Positions 52,518-61,185 of a stretch of 64,000 nt of DNA are shown one piece after another (position 1 is the first letter of the stretch; every line of letters starts with the position of its first letter). The position numbers were made by a program, and so were the translations under genes. The notes under the pieces were generated by a model. That model was not told the origin of the DNA. It saw only the letters and a program-made list of their open reading frames with translations, and ran no database searches. The stretch comes from Ascidiaceihabitans sp029251465 (GTDB lineage: Bacteria; Pseudomonadota; Alphaproteobacteria; Rhodobacterales; Rhodobacteraceae). Location of the stretch: positions 3,658,001 through 3,722,000 of the forward strand of contig NZ_CP170633.1 of the NCBI RefSeq assembly GCF_042932805.1, written 5' to 3'.

Positions 52518-54320
52518 CTATTTGGGCGTCTCTATTACGGGTATAAATTCGAATGTGCGCACATCGACCAATCCAAGGTCAGAAATGCGCAATTCAGGGA
52601 TCACGACGAGCGCGAGCAGTGAATGCTGCATGTACGCGTTGTTTAGGGTGCAGCCGGAATCGACCATCGCGGCGATTAGCTTGTCCGCTTTTGCGGCGAC
52701 TTTGGCTGCGGGTTGGTCTGACATCAGGCCCGCGATGGGCAGCTCGACCAAGGCTTGTTCTACGCCATCTTTGAACAGGGTGATGCCGCCGCCAACCTCG
52801 GCCAAACGGTTGGCGGCCAATGCCATATTGGCGCGGTCTGTGCCGACAACAATCATGTGGTGGCTGTCGTGCGCGACCGTGGATGCCATGGCCATAGGCC
52901 CCTCGTATCCAAAGCCGGCGACGAATGCATTGACCACACCGCCCGTCGCTTGGTGGCGCTCGACAAGTGCGATTTGGCAAGTGTCACCATGGCTTTGGAC
53001 CAGCCCGTCTTGAACAGGAAGGTCAAGCTTTAGCGCCTTCGTCGGCGCTTGATTTTCGACAACGCCGATGACGTTTGCACTGACTGAATTTGACCCGGCA
53101 GGGGCCGCGATTTCAAAATCTTTTGCGCTCAGGGTTTTGCCCAGATGCACGGTTTGACGCGCTTTGGCAGGCCAATCCAAATGCGGGCATTCAACGCTGA
53201 TTTTACCGTTGTTAGACACTGTTTTACCACGCGCGATCACTTGTTCTATCGGTAGCGTTGTCAGGTCAGAGGTCAGGATCACGTCCGCCCGACGACCGGG
53301 GGTAAGTGAGCCGATATCGCGTTCCAGACCAAAGTGTGTCGCGGTGTTGATCGTCGCCATTTGCAAGGCCACCAGCGGGTCGCATCCGCACGCAATTGCA
53401 TGACGGACAACGCGGTTCATGTGCCCTTCGTTCACGAGCGTGCCAGAGTGGCAATCGTCGGTACACAAGATCATGTTGCGCGAATCCAAACCCTTTTGCG
53501 TGATCGCGGTGATCTGGGTTTCGACGTCATACCACGCTGATCCGAGGCGGATCATTGACCGCATCCCTTGGCGCATTCTGGCGACGGCATCTGCCTCGCA
53601 GGTGCCCTCATGATCGTCGGCCGGACCACCGGCAACGTAGGCCGCAAACGCAGGCCCAAGATCGGGTGACGCATAATGCCCGCCAACGGTTTTTCCGGCC
53701 CTTTGGGTCGCGGCCATTTCAGCCAGCATTTGCGGATCAGCGGCAGACACGCCGGGGAAATTCATCATCTCGCCAAGGCCAACAATGCCCGGCCACGTCA
53801 TCGCCTCAGCCACGTCCTCGGCGGTGATTTCAAAACCTGTGGTTTCCATGCCCGGGGCGCTGGGCGCGCAGGATGGCATTTGGGTAAAGATGTTGATGGG
53901 CTGCAAAAGCGCCTCGTCATGCATCAACCGCACGCCCTCAAGGCCCAGAACATTGGCGATTTCGTGGGGGTCTGTGAACATGGATGTGGTGCCGTGCGGG
54001 ATCACGGCAGCGGCAAATTCTGCCGGGGTCAACATGCCGGATTCGATGTGCATGTGCCCATCACACAGACCCGGGATCATGTAGCGACCGTTCGCCTCGA
54101 TGATGTCGGTGTCGGGGCCAATGCAATGGCTGGCGTCTGGCACAACGCAGGCGATCCGCCCGTACGTGATGGCAATGTCGTGGTTTGGCAAAGCTTCGCG
54201 CGTGTGCACATTCACCCAAATTCCGCCGCGAATAACGACCTCAGCGGGCACGCGACCTGCGGCGGTTTCGATCAAATGGGGGGCGACGTCGGGCCAGCTT
54301 GGGAAAGTGTTGTGTTCCAT
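52518..54320 (-). CDS. ade: Adenine deaminase
   Basis: This 600-aa amidohydrolase deaminates adenine to hypoxanthine with a metal centre. It has the GLCDGHMHIESGML metal-binding motif, a central ILCTDDCHSGTLV motif and the C-terminal domain typical of bacterial Ade (HDSHHMIVVGTD). It is the first gene of a two-gene unit with AMP nucleosidase. The start ATG at 54320 is 89 bp from the divergent ArsC-like gene. Confidence 0.93.
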   Translation of the reverse strand: MEHNTFPSWPDVAPHLIETAAGRVPAEVVIRGGIWVNVHTREALPNHDIAITYGRIACVVPDASHCIGPDTDIIEANGRYMIPGLCDGHMHIESGMLTPAEFAAAVIPHGTTSMFTDPHEIANVLGLEGVRLMHDEALLQPINIFTQMPSCAPSAPGMETTGFEITAEDVAEAMTWPGIVGLGEMMNFPGVSAADPQMLAEMAATQRAGKTVGGHYASPDLGPAFAAYVAGGPADDHEGTCEADAVARMRQGMRSMIRLGSAWYDVETQITAITQKGLDSRNMILCTDDCHSGTLVNEGHMNRVVRHAIACGCDPLVALQMATINTATHFGLERDIGSLTPGRRADVILTSDLTTLPIEQVIARGKTVSNNGKISVECPHLDWPAKARQTVHLGKTLSAKDFEIAAPAGSNSVSANVIGVVENQAPTKALKLDLPVQDGLVQSHGDTCQIALVERHQATGGVVNAFVAGFGYEGPMAMASTVAHDSHHMIVVGTDRANMALAANRLAEVGGGITLFKDGVEQALVELPIAGLMSDQPAAKVAAKADKLIAAMVDSGCTLNNAYMQHSLLALVVIPELRISDLGLVDVRTFEFIPVIETPK

Positions 54321-54409
54321 GGACCGATTATTCGTAGATTGGAGGAAGGTGCAAGGGGGTGCGGCCTCAGTTCTTGAAACTGTTACATATGACAGGCTAA
54401 AGACTGCGT

Positions 54410-54832
54410 ATGGATATCATCATACATCACTTTCCCGAATGCGGGACATCGACCCACGCGCTGAAAATCATTCGCGACGCCGGGTATGATCCTGTCGTGA
54501 ACGAATACATGAAAACCGGTTGGACCAAACCGCAACTGCAAGAGCTGTTTGCAGCTGCCGGCATGACCGCACGGCGTGCGTTGCGCATTCACAAGACCAA
54601 CGCCAAAGAGTTGGGTTTGACGGCCGAAGGCGTTAGTGAAGACGAGATATTGGATGCAATGGTCGTGTTCCCGAAATTGGTGAACCGCCCGATTGTGGTG
54701 ACCGACGATGGCGTCGCGTTGTGCCGCCCGTCCGAAGCTGTTTTGGACCTGCTCCCGAACTGGCCCGCTGGCCCCTATCCAGCCAAGGATGGGTCGCCTT
54801 TGATTGATGCTGATGGCAATCGCGTCGATTAG
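54410..54832 (+). CDS. ArsC/Spx family protein (arsenate reductase-like)
   Basis: This 140-aa thioredoxin-fold protein of the ArsC family has the single active-site cysteine at residue 11 (FPECGTSTHALK), the KTGWTKPQL region and the C-terminal arginine motif LVNRPIVV. E. coli-type ArsC reduces arsenate with glutaredoxin. No arsenic transporter or regulator is nearby, so an arsenic role is not supported by context. Confidence 0.83.
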   Translation: MDIIIHHFPECGTSTHALKIIRDAGYDPVVNEYMKTGWTKPQLQELFAAAGMTARRALRIHKTNAKELGLTAEGVSEDEILDAMVVFPKLVNRPIVVTDDGVALCRPSEAVLDLLPNWPAGPYPAKDGSPLIDADGNRVD

Positions 54833-54870
54833 GGACTTTCGGACTTGGCAATTCATGGCATAGTAAGCCC

Positions 54871-55305
54871 ATGGATTTTGAAAACGTCAGCGCCGGTGAC
54901 TTTGGTAAATCCCTTTCGGGGGTTGGGCTAAACCTGTTGGTGCGCGATGTTGCGGCCCAATGTGCCTTTTTCGAGACCGTTTTTCAGGCAAAAGCGCATC
55001 GTATCTCAGCTGACTTTGCCATCGTAACCTACGGAACTGACGTGTTTCAGTTGCACAGTGATGGCACGTATCACGCCAATCCGTTGTTGAATTTACTGCC
55101 TGAAAACCCACCGCGCGGTGCCGGGATCGAGATCAGATTATACGACACTGATCCGGATCAGGCCGTGGTGCGTGCGCAAACCTTGAACGCGATGATCTTG
55201 CAAGAACCAACCAACAAACCCCACGGTCTACGCGAGGCATATATCTTGTGCGAAAACGGTTACGCATGGGTGCCAAGCCGCGCATTACGTTCTGACGAAG
55301 CGTAG
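54871..55305 (+). CDS. VOC family (glyoxalase/bleomycin resistance-like) protein
   Basis: This 144-aa vicinal-oxygen-chelate fold protein has the beta-alpha-beta pattern starting NLLVRDVAAQCAFFETVF and a second half with DPDQAVVRA and PHGLREAYI. Metal ligands are not obvious in all four positions. It follows the ArsC-like gene by 38 bp. Its 3' end overlaps the convergent LysR gene by 46 bp. The substrate is unknown. Confidence 0.8.
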   Translation: MDFENVSAGDFGKSLSGVGLNLLVRDVAAQCAFFETVFQAKAHRISADFAIVTYGTDVFQLHSDGTYHANPLLNLLPENPPRGAGIEIRLYDTDPDQAVVRAQTLNAMILQEPTNKPHGLREAYILCENGYAWVPSRALRSDEA

Positions 55306-56162
55306 TCGCGCGCCATTTCCTCGGTGATCCAAGCTGCGAAGTGAGCGGCGTCAGCTTTGCCTTCTGCCCTCGGGTTTAGTGTTAGATAATAGGCCTCTTG
55401 CATTTGCGCCGAATGTGCAAACGGTCGAACAAGACGGCCGTTTTCCAGCAAATGATGCACCATGCAATCATGCGCCATAGCAAGCCCTGCACCGGCCTCT
55501 GCTGCGGCCAACGCTGTCCCTAAAACGCGGGTATGATTTATCTTTGGGGCTGGCATCGGGGGCTGCGTTTCTGCCCACGCATCCCAAGTTGTCAGCATCG
55601 CGGTGCAATAAAACAAACGATGTTGGGCGATTGTGTCCAACTGAACGGAATAGTCAGGGGCGCAGACCGGATAAAATGTGTCCCAAGTAAGCCGCTTGGC
55701 TTGTGGATCGGCCTCTGGTGAAATCAGCAACCGGATTTCTATGTCAGCTTCATCAACACGTTCCATTCTGTCCCAAATGGCGGTTGTGATGTGCAAATGC
55801 ATGTCAGGGTGGCGTGCGTACAGTCGTGGCAAGCGTGGGGCCAGCCAGTTGGTCGAAAACGTGAGGTTGGTTTGAATATGCAGGGCGCGGGTTGTACCGC
55901 TATCGACCAACATGCGGGTTCCGCGTTCTAATGTCTGAAATGCCTCGCGCACGACTGGGACAAAATTAAACCCTGTGACTGTCAATTCCAACGCCCTTGG
56001 TCGCCGATAAAACAGCGGTTGCCCCAGATGATTTTCCAACGACTTGATCTGCTGGCTGACCGCACTTTGCGTCATGTTTAATTCCGCCGCCGCCGCAGTG
56101 AACGACAAATGGCGGGCAGCGGCCTCAAAGGCGCGAAGCTGGTTGAGCGGCGGTAGGTTCAT
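55260..56162 (-). CDS. LysR family transcriptional regulator
   Basis: This 300-aa LysR regulator has an N-terminal winged helix (LNQLRAFEAAARHLSFTAAA, NMTQSAVSQQIKSLE) and a C-terminal co-inducer domain (about 92-295), in the GcvA-like branch. It is divergent from the five-gene acyl-CoA operon across 103 bp that contains a perfect T-N11-A palindrome 8 bp from its own start. It very likely controls that operon and itself. Confidence 0.92.
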   Translation of the reverse strand: MNLPPLNQLRAFEAAARHLSFTAAAAELNMTQSAVSQQIKSLENHLGQPLFYRRPRALELTVTGFNFVPVVREAFQTLERGTRMLVDSGTTRALHIQTNLTFSTNWLAPRLPRLYARHPDMHLHITTAIWDRMERVDEADIEIRLLISPEADPQAKRLTWDTFYPVCAPDYSVQLDTIAQHRLFYCTAMLTTWDAWAETQPPMPAPKINHTRVLGTALAAAEAGAGLAMAHDCMVHHLLENGRLVRPFAHSAQMQEAYYLTLNPRAEGKADAAHFAAWITEEMARDYASSERNARLGTHA

Positions 56163-56170
56163 AAGTCATA

Positions 56171-56187
56171 CATTAGTCAAGCTAATG
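56171..56187. promoter_or_regulatory. LysR-type binding site
   Basis: The perfect inverted repeat CATTAG-N5-CTAATG contains T-N11-A, the hallmark of LysR operators. It lies in the divergent region between the LysR gene (start 56162) and the aldolase gene (start 56266), the expected place for the recognition site that also represses the regulator's own gene. Confidence 0.65.
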
Positions 56188-56265
56188 CCACAGCGAAAGT
56201 TTTTTCGTTGGTCACAGTACACGGTGTCGATCATCCTGACTGCAAATCAAGAGGAGGACAGCGGT

Positions 56266-57009
56266 ATGGACCGTCCGAATATGGATCATTGGCAAGAACG
56301 CGTGGACCTGGCAGCGGCGTTTCGCTGGACGGTTCGATTGAACATGCACGAGGCCGTGGCGAACCATTTTTCCCTCGCAATAAATGACGATGGTACCAAG
56401 TTCCTGATGAACCCGAACCAGAAGCATTTCAGTCGGATCAAAGCCAGTGATTTGATCGTGGTTGACGCCAATGACCCTACCAGCATGGAAGGGCTGGATG
56501 CGCCTGATCCGACGGCTTGGGGGCTGCACGGCGGCATGCATCGACACTGCGCACACGCCCGCTGCGCCATGCACGTTCATTCGCCTTATGCGACAGCTTT
56601 GGCCGCGTTGGCGGACAGCCGGCTACCCCCTGTTGATCAGAACGCCTGCACGTTTTTCAACCGCTATGTGATCGACGAAAGCTACGGTGGATTGGCGTTT
56701 GAGGAAGAGGGTATTCGCTGCGCGCAACTGTTCGATGACCCTAAGAAAAAGGTCATGATCATGGGCAACCACGGCATCATGATTGTTGGTGAAACCGTCG
56801 CGGAAACATTTAATAGGCTCTATTATTTCGAACGTGCCTGCATGACATACATCATGGCATTGCAAACCGGGCAGCCCCTGCGTGTGCTGTCTGATGAGGT
56901 TGCAGAAAAGACAGCACAAGAACTAGAAACCTACCCCGAACAAGATGCGCGCCACTTGGCCGAGCTTAAGGCGATACTGGACGACGAAGGGTCCAATTAT
57001 GCCAGCTGA
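56266..57009 (+). CDS. Class II aldolase/adducin family protein
   Basis: This 247-aa protein of the class II aldolase/adducin head family has the zinc-binding histidines in MHVHSPYA and a later His in MGNHGIMIVG, with a Glu/His region near residues 20-30 (HEAVANHFSL). I chose the ATG at 56266 because AGGAGG lies 8 nt upstream; the frame stays open further back. It is the first gene of the operon opposite LysR. Known reactions are aldol cleavage or decarboxylation of phosphorylated and hydroxy-keto compounds; none can be chosen here. Confidence 0.85.
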   Translation: MDRPNMDHWQERVDLAAAFRWTVRLNMHEAVANHFSLAINDDGTKFLMNPNQKHFSRIKASDLIVVDANDPTSMEGLDAPDPTAWGLHGGMHRHCAHARCAMHVHSPYATALAALADSRLPPVDQNACTFFNRYVIDESYGGLAFEEEGIRCAQLFDDPKKKVMIMGNHGIMIVGETVAETFNRLYYFERACMTYIMALQTGQPLRVLSDEVAEKTAQELETYPEQDARHLAELKAILDDEGSNYAS

Positions 57010-57982
57010 TGAACCGGATTATGGCGTCTGGAATTACCACCCTGATTTGCCGCTAAAGGATCCTTCGATCTTTTCCAAAGACGCATCACCACAGTACATC
57101 GCCGGATGGTTTCGCCGGAACTGGTTGGCGCTGAGCGAACGAATGATTCTACTGATTTTGTCCGTTGCGGCCTACTATCTTTTGTACCCGTCGCTGGACG
57201 TCGCGCGTGAATGGAGTGTTGGCTGGGTGGCCCAAACCTACCTCGTGAACATGGGTTTTGTACTGGCAATCGCGGGCGGGCTGCACTGGTATTTCTACAT
57301 GCGAAAAGGCCAAGGCAAGACGCTGAAATTTGATGGTCGCGATCAGGCCAAGTCCAACCGCGCGTTCCTGTTTGCGGATCAAGTCCAAGACAACATGTTC
57401 TGGTCGCTTGCCAGCGGTGTCGCCCAGCTAACTGCGTTTCAAGTGGTGACAATGTGGTTGATGGCGAACGGGTATGTGCCAGTGATTACGCTTGCCTCTA
57501 ATCCGATTTGGTTCGTGCTGTGGATCGTTTTGCTGCCTGTTTGGTCGGCCTTCCATTTCTATTGGGTGCACCGTTTGCTGCACGTTCCCTTCCTTTATAC
57601 CCGCGTCCATTCCCTGCATCATCGCAACATCAATATCGGGCCTTGGTCCGGATTTTCGATGCATCCGGTGGAACATATTTTGTACCTAAGCAGCCTGTGC
57701 GTGCACTGGGTTGTTGCCTCGCATCCGATCCACCTGATTTTCCATGTGCTGTACCAAGGGCCGGGCGCTGCGATGACGCACACAGGGTACGAAGACCTGC
57801 TGATCAAAGACAAACGTAGCCTCGCGCTGGGCACGTTTTATCACACGCTACACCACCGGTATTTTGAATGTAATTACGGCAATCAAGAGATGCCGTGGGA
57901 CCGTTGGTTCGGAACTTTTCACGATGGCTCTGACGAGGCCACAACACAAACACGCGACCGCAAAAAGAAGATGTATCAATGA
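56999..57982 (+). CDS. Sterol desaturase/fatty acid hydroxylase family protein
   Basis: This 327-aa di-iron membrane oxygenase has three to four hydrophobic helices (about residues 48-66, 75-95, 140-160 and 170-190) and histidine boxes HRLLH, HSLHH and HTLHH, with HPVEH between. Such enzymes hydroxylate or desaturate lipids and alkyl chains. The ATG at 56999 overlaps the aldolase stop by 11 bp, so translation is coupled. Its 3' end overlaps the acyl-CoA dehydrogenase start by ATGA. The substrate is unknown. Confidence 0.88.
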   Translation: MPADEPDYGVWNYHPDLPLKDPSIFSKDASPQYIAGWFRRNWLALSERMILLILSVAAYYLLYPSLDVAREWSVGWVAQTYLVNMGFVLAIAGGLHWYFYMRKGQGKTLKFDGRDQAKSNRAFLFADQVQDNMFWSLASGVAQLTAFQVVTMWLMANGYVPVITLASNPIWFVLWIVLLPVWSAFHFYWVHRLLHVPFLYTRVHSLHHRNINIGPWSGFSMHPVEHILYLSSLCVHWVVASHPIHLIFHVLYQGPGAAMTHTGYEDLLIKDKRSLALGTFYHTLHHRYFECNYGNQEMPWDRWFGTFHDGSDEATTQTRDRKKKMYQ

Positions 57983-59139
57983 TTTACGGCCTAACTGACG
58001 AACAGAACATGATTGCGGACACCGTGCGCAGCTTTGTAGAAAAAGAGATTTATCCGCACGAAGAACTGGTTGAACGCACCGGCGAAGTGCCTGCCGAGAT
58101 CGCGCAAGAGATTAAGCAAAAGACGCTCGATCTAGGTTTTTACGCGTGTAATTTCCCGGAAAGCGTTGGCTGCGCGGGGCTGAGCCACGTCGAATTCGCG
58201 CTGGTTGAACGGGAACTTGGGCGTGGGTCAATGGCGCTGAATCATTTTTTCGGGCGGCCTCAGAACATCTTGATGGCCTGCGAAGGTGACCAAATCGAAC
58301 GCTATCTGATGCCTGCCGTTCGGGGTGAACGGATGGATGCGTTGGCAATGACCGAACCGGGTGCGGGATCGGATGTGCGCGGCATGAAATGTTCTGCGGT
58401 ACGCGATGGCGGCGATTGGGTCGTGAACGGGACAAAGCACTTTATTTCGGGCGCGGAACATGCCGATTTCATCATCGTTTTCATCGCGACCGGCGAAGAT
58501 GACACGCCCAAAGGCCCGAAAAAACGCATCACTGCATTCTTGGTGGACCGGGGGATGCCGGGCTTTACGATCAGGGACGGGTACAAATCAGTCAGCCATC
58601 GTGGCTACAAAAACATGATCCTCGATTTTGACGATTGCCGACTGCCAGATGCACAGGTTTTGGGCGAGGTTGATGGCGGGTTCGCGGTGATGAATTCGTG
58701 GCTGTATGCGACGCGCATTACGGTTGCGACGATGTCCGTTGGCCGTGCGCGCCGTGCGTTTGATTACGCGCTGAACTATGCCGCCCAACGTGAACAATTC
58801 GGGCAACCCATTGGCAAATTTCAAGGCGTCAGTTTTCAATTGGCGGACATGATCACAGAGATTGACGCGGCTGATTTACTAACGCTCGCCGCCGCTGATC
58901 GTCTGGACAAAGGGCTGCCTGCAAACCGCGAAATCGCCTCGGCAAAACTGTATGCCTCAGAGATGCTGTCGCGGGTCACAGACGCCGCGATTCAGGTGTA
59001 TGGCGGCATGGGCTTGATGGATGATTTTCCGCTTGAACGGTTTTGGCGTGATGCGCGGGTTGAGCGGATTTGGGACGGGACGTCGGAAATTCAACGCCAC
59101 ATTATCAGCCGTGAAATGTTGCGCGCGCTGGGGGCATGA
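57979..59139 (+). CDS. Acyl-CoA dehydrogenase
   Basis: This 386-aa flavoprotein of the acyl-CoA dehydrogenase family has AMTEPGAGSDVRGM, the FAD-binding REQFGQPIGKFQG and the C-terminal QVYGGMGLMDDFPLERFWRD. At the usual position of the catalytic glutamate (YEGT in many members) it has Asp366 (IWDGTSEIQ). It is the third gene of the operon and overlaps the desaturase gene by 4 bp. It would oxidise or reduce a CoA thioester alpha-beta bond. The acyl group is unknown. Confidence 0.92.
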   Translation: MIYGLTDEQNMIADTVRSFVEKEIYPHEELVERTGEVPAEIAQEIKQKTLDLGFYACNFPESVGCAGLSHVEFALVERELGRGSMALNHFFGRPQNILMACEGDQIERYLMPAVRGERMDALAMTEPGAGSDVRGMKCSAVRDGGDWVVNGTKHFISGAEHADFIIVFIATGEDDTPKGPKKRITAFLVDRGMPGFTIRDGYKSVSHRGYKNMILDFDDCRLPDAQVLGEVDGGFAVMNSWLYATRITVATMSVGRARRAFDYALNYAAQREQFGQPIGKFQGVSFQLADMITEIDAADLLTLAAADRLDKGLPANREIASAKLYASEMLSRVTDAAIQVYGGMGLMDDFPLERFWRDARVERIWDGTSEIQRHIISREMLRALGA

Positions 59140-59151
59140 CGTTGCTTCGCT

Positions 59152-61182
59152 GTGGCTACACAAAGCGTGACCGGCATGCGTGATTTGTCTCGCCTTTTGC
59201 GCCCGAAATCCATCGCGGTCATCGGCGGTGGTGCGTGGTGCGATCAGATAATTCATCAGTGCCAAAAGATCGGCTTTCAGGGTGATGTTTGGATGGTTCA
59301 CCCCAAAGGGATCGCTCTGCGTGGTGTGCAATCTGTTCCAACGATTAGCGATCTGCCGGGTGTTCCGGATGCAGTTTTTGTCGGTGTGAACCGCCATCTG
59401 AGCATCGATTTGATTGGTCAATTGTCCGCAATGGGTGCCGGTGGTGCCGTATGTTTTGCATCGGGTTTTTCCGAAGCCGTGGCCGAAGATTCGACTGGCC
59501 ATGACTTGCAATCTCAGTTGGTTGCGGCTGCGGGCGACATGCCGATCTTGGGGCCGAATTGCTACGGATTTATCAACGCGCTTGATAACGCGCTGTTGTG
59601 GCCGGACCAGCATGGCTGCGCACCTGTGGATCGCGGGGTGGCGATCCTGACGCAATCGTCGAACATCGCGATCAATTTGACCATGCAGCAGCGTGCCTTA
59701 CCGATCGCCTACACCGTGGCGTGTGGGAACATGGCGCAAACCAGTCAGGCGCAGATCGCGTTGGCGTTGTTGGACGATCCGCGCGTCACTGCGATTGGCC
59801 TGCACATTGAAGGGTTCGGGGATACGGCGGAATGGTTCGAGTTGTCACAAAAGGCGCATGCCAAAGGTGTTCCGCTTGTCGCGTTGAAGGTCGGAAAATC
59901 GGATCAAGCACAGCATGCGACGATCTCGCACACGGCGTCGCTTGCAGGCAGTGATGCTGGTGCGCAGGCGCTTTTGCGACGATTGGGCATTGCGCATGTG
60001 CATGATTTACCGACGTTTTTGGAGACGCTAAAACTACTGCATTGCAACGGCCCGCTGGATGCTAGAACGCTGTCTTCAGTCAGTTGCTCAGGTGGTGAAG
60101 CAAGCCTTGCCGCCGACACAGCACACGGGGGATCAATGTCATTTCCGGCACTGACAAATGATCAAAAACAGTCCCTAAAAAGGGCTTTGGGGCCCATGGT
60201 CGCCTTGTCAAATCCGCTTGATTACAACACCTACATTTGGCGTGATGCGCAGGCGATGACGGATGCGTGGCTCCCGATGGCGGCACTGCATATCGGGCTG
60301 ACTTTGTTGATCGTTGATTATCCGCACACTGACGCCAGCGATTGGGTTTGCGCAACCGAGGCCGCAATCGCTGTGCGTGCACAAAGCGGACGACCCGTTG
60401 CTGTTGTTGCGACCTTGCCCGAACTGATGCCGCTTGATGTCGCGCACACTTTGATGGCGGCTGGCGTCACCCCGATCAACGGTCTTAGCGAAGCGATTAC
60501 CGCCGCTGAAATCGCTGCAAACATGAGCGCCCCATCAGATGTGCCACCCTTGCTTGCCGGCGACGATCGTGACGGTGTCGTGATGACAGAATTCGAGGCC
60601 AAGTGCGCCTTGGCTGATGTGGGCGTCACCGTTCCGCGAAATGCTACGGGCCTTTCAAGTGCTGCGGATCTTGTTCAACCTTTTGCTGTCAAGGGCATGG
60701 GGATTGCACATAAATCTGAATTGGGTGCTGTCAAATTAAACGTGGTCCATGCTGATTTGAAGTCCGTGATTGCAACATTGCCCGGCACATCGATCCTGAT
60801 CGAGGAGATGGTTCAGGGCGCTGTCGCCGAGATGTTGATCGGCGTCGTTCGTGATCCTGCGCATGGTTTTGTGCTCACGTTAGGGGCGGGTGGCGTGTTA
60901 ACAGAATTGCTGCAGGACACGGTTTCGCTGCTGATCCCTGCCAGTGTTTCGGACGTCAAAACGGCTCTAACACGCCTCAAAACATACAAACTACTGACTG
61001 GGTTTCGTGGAAAACCCGCAGTAGATATCGATGCTTTGGTGACATCCATCATGGCCGTGCAGGCCTATGTAGTTGCCCACGCCCATACGATCAGCGAAGT
61101 TGAAATTAACCCGATGATGTGCATGCCTGATGCCGCAATCGCTGCGGATGCGTTGATCCGAAAATGTCCCGAAAGGACCTAA
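59152..61182 (+). CDS. Acetate-CoA ligase family protein (NDP-forming)
   Basis: This 676-aa NDP-forming acyl-CoA synthetase combines a CoA-binding Rossmann domain (LRPKSIAVIGGG), a succinyl-CoA synthetase-like domain with the phosphohistidine loop ISHTASLAGSD and a C-terminal ATP-grasp domain (FAVKGMGIAHKSE, GVVRDPAHGF). The start is uncertain: the GTG at 59152 has no clear ribosome site, and the ATG at 59176 is an alternative. It activates a carboxylic acid to its CoA ester for the neighbouring enzymes. Confidence 0.9.
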   Translation: MATQSVTGMRDLSRLLRPKSIAVIGGGAWCDQIIHQCQKIGFQGDVWMVHPKGIALRGVQSVPTISDLPGVPDAVFVGVNRHLSIDLIGQLSAMGAGGAVCFASGFSEAVAEDSTGHDLQSQLVAAAGDMPILGPNCYGFINALDNALLWPDQHGCAPVDRGVAILTQSSNIAINLTMQQRALPIAYTVACGNMAQTSQAQIALALLDDPRVTAIGLHIEGFGDTAEWFELSQKAHAKGVPLVALKVGKSDQAQHATISHTASLAGSDAGAQALLRRLGIAHVHDLPTFLETLKLLHCNGPLDARTLSSVSCSGGEASLAADTAHGGSMSFPALTNDQKQSLKRALGPMVALSNPLDYNTYIWRDAQAMTDAWLPMAALHIGLTLLIVDYPHTDASDWVCATEAAIAVRAQSGRPVAVVATLPELMPLDVAHTLMAAGVTPINGLSEAITAAEIAANMSAPSDVPPLLAGDDRDGVVMTEFEAKCALADVGVTVPRNATGLSSAADLVQPFAVKGMGIAHKSELGAVKLNVVHADLKSVIATLPGTSILIEEMVQGAVAEMLIGVVRDPAHGFVLTLGAGGVLTELLQDTVSLLIPASVSDVKTALTRLKTYKLLTGFRGKPAVDIDALVTSIMAVQAYVVAHAHTISEVEINPMMCMPDAAIAADALIRKCPERT

Positions 61183-61185
61183 GCT

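Noticed and set aside
54410..54832. Arsenic resistance operon
   Set aside because: The ArsC-like gene has no arsenite pump or ArsR regulator beside it, so only the fold is claimed.
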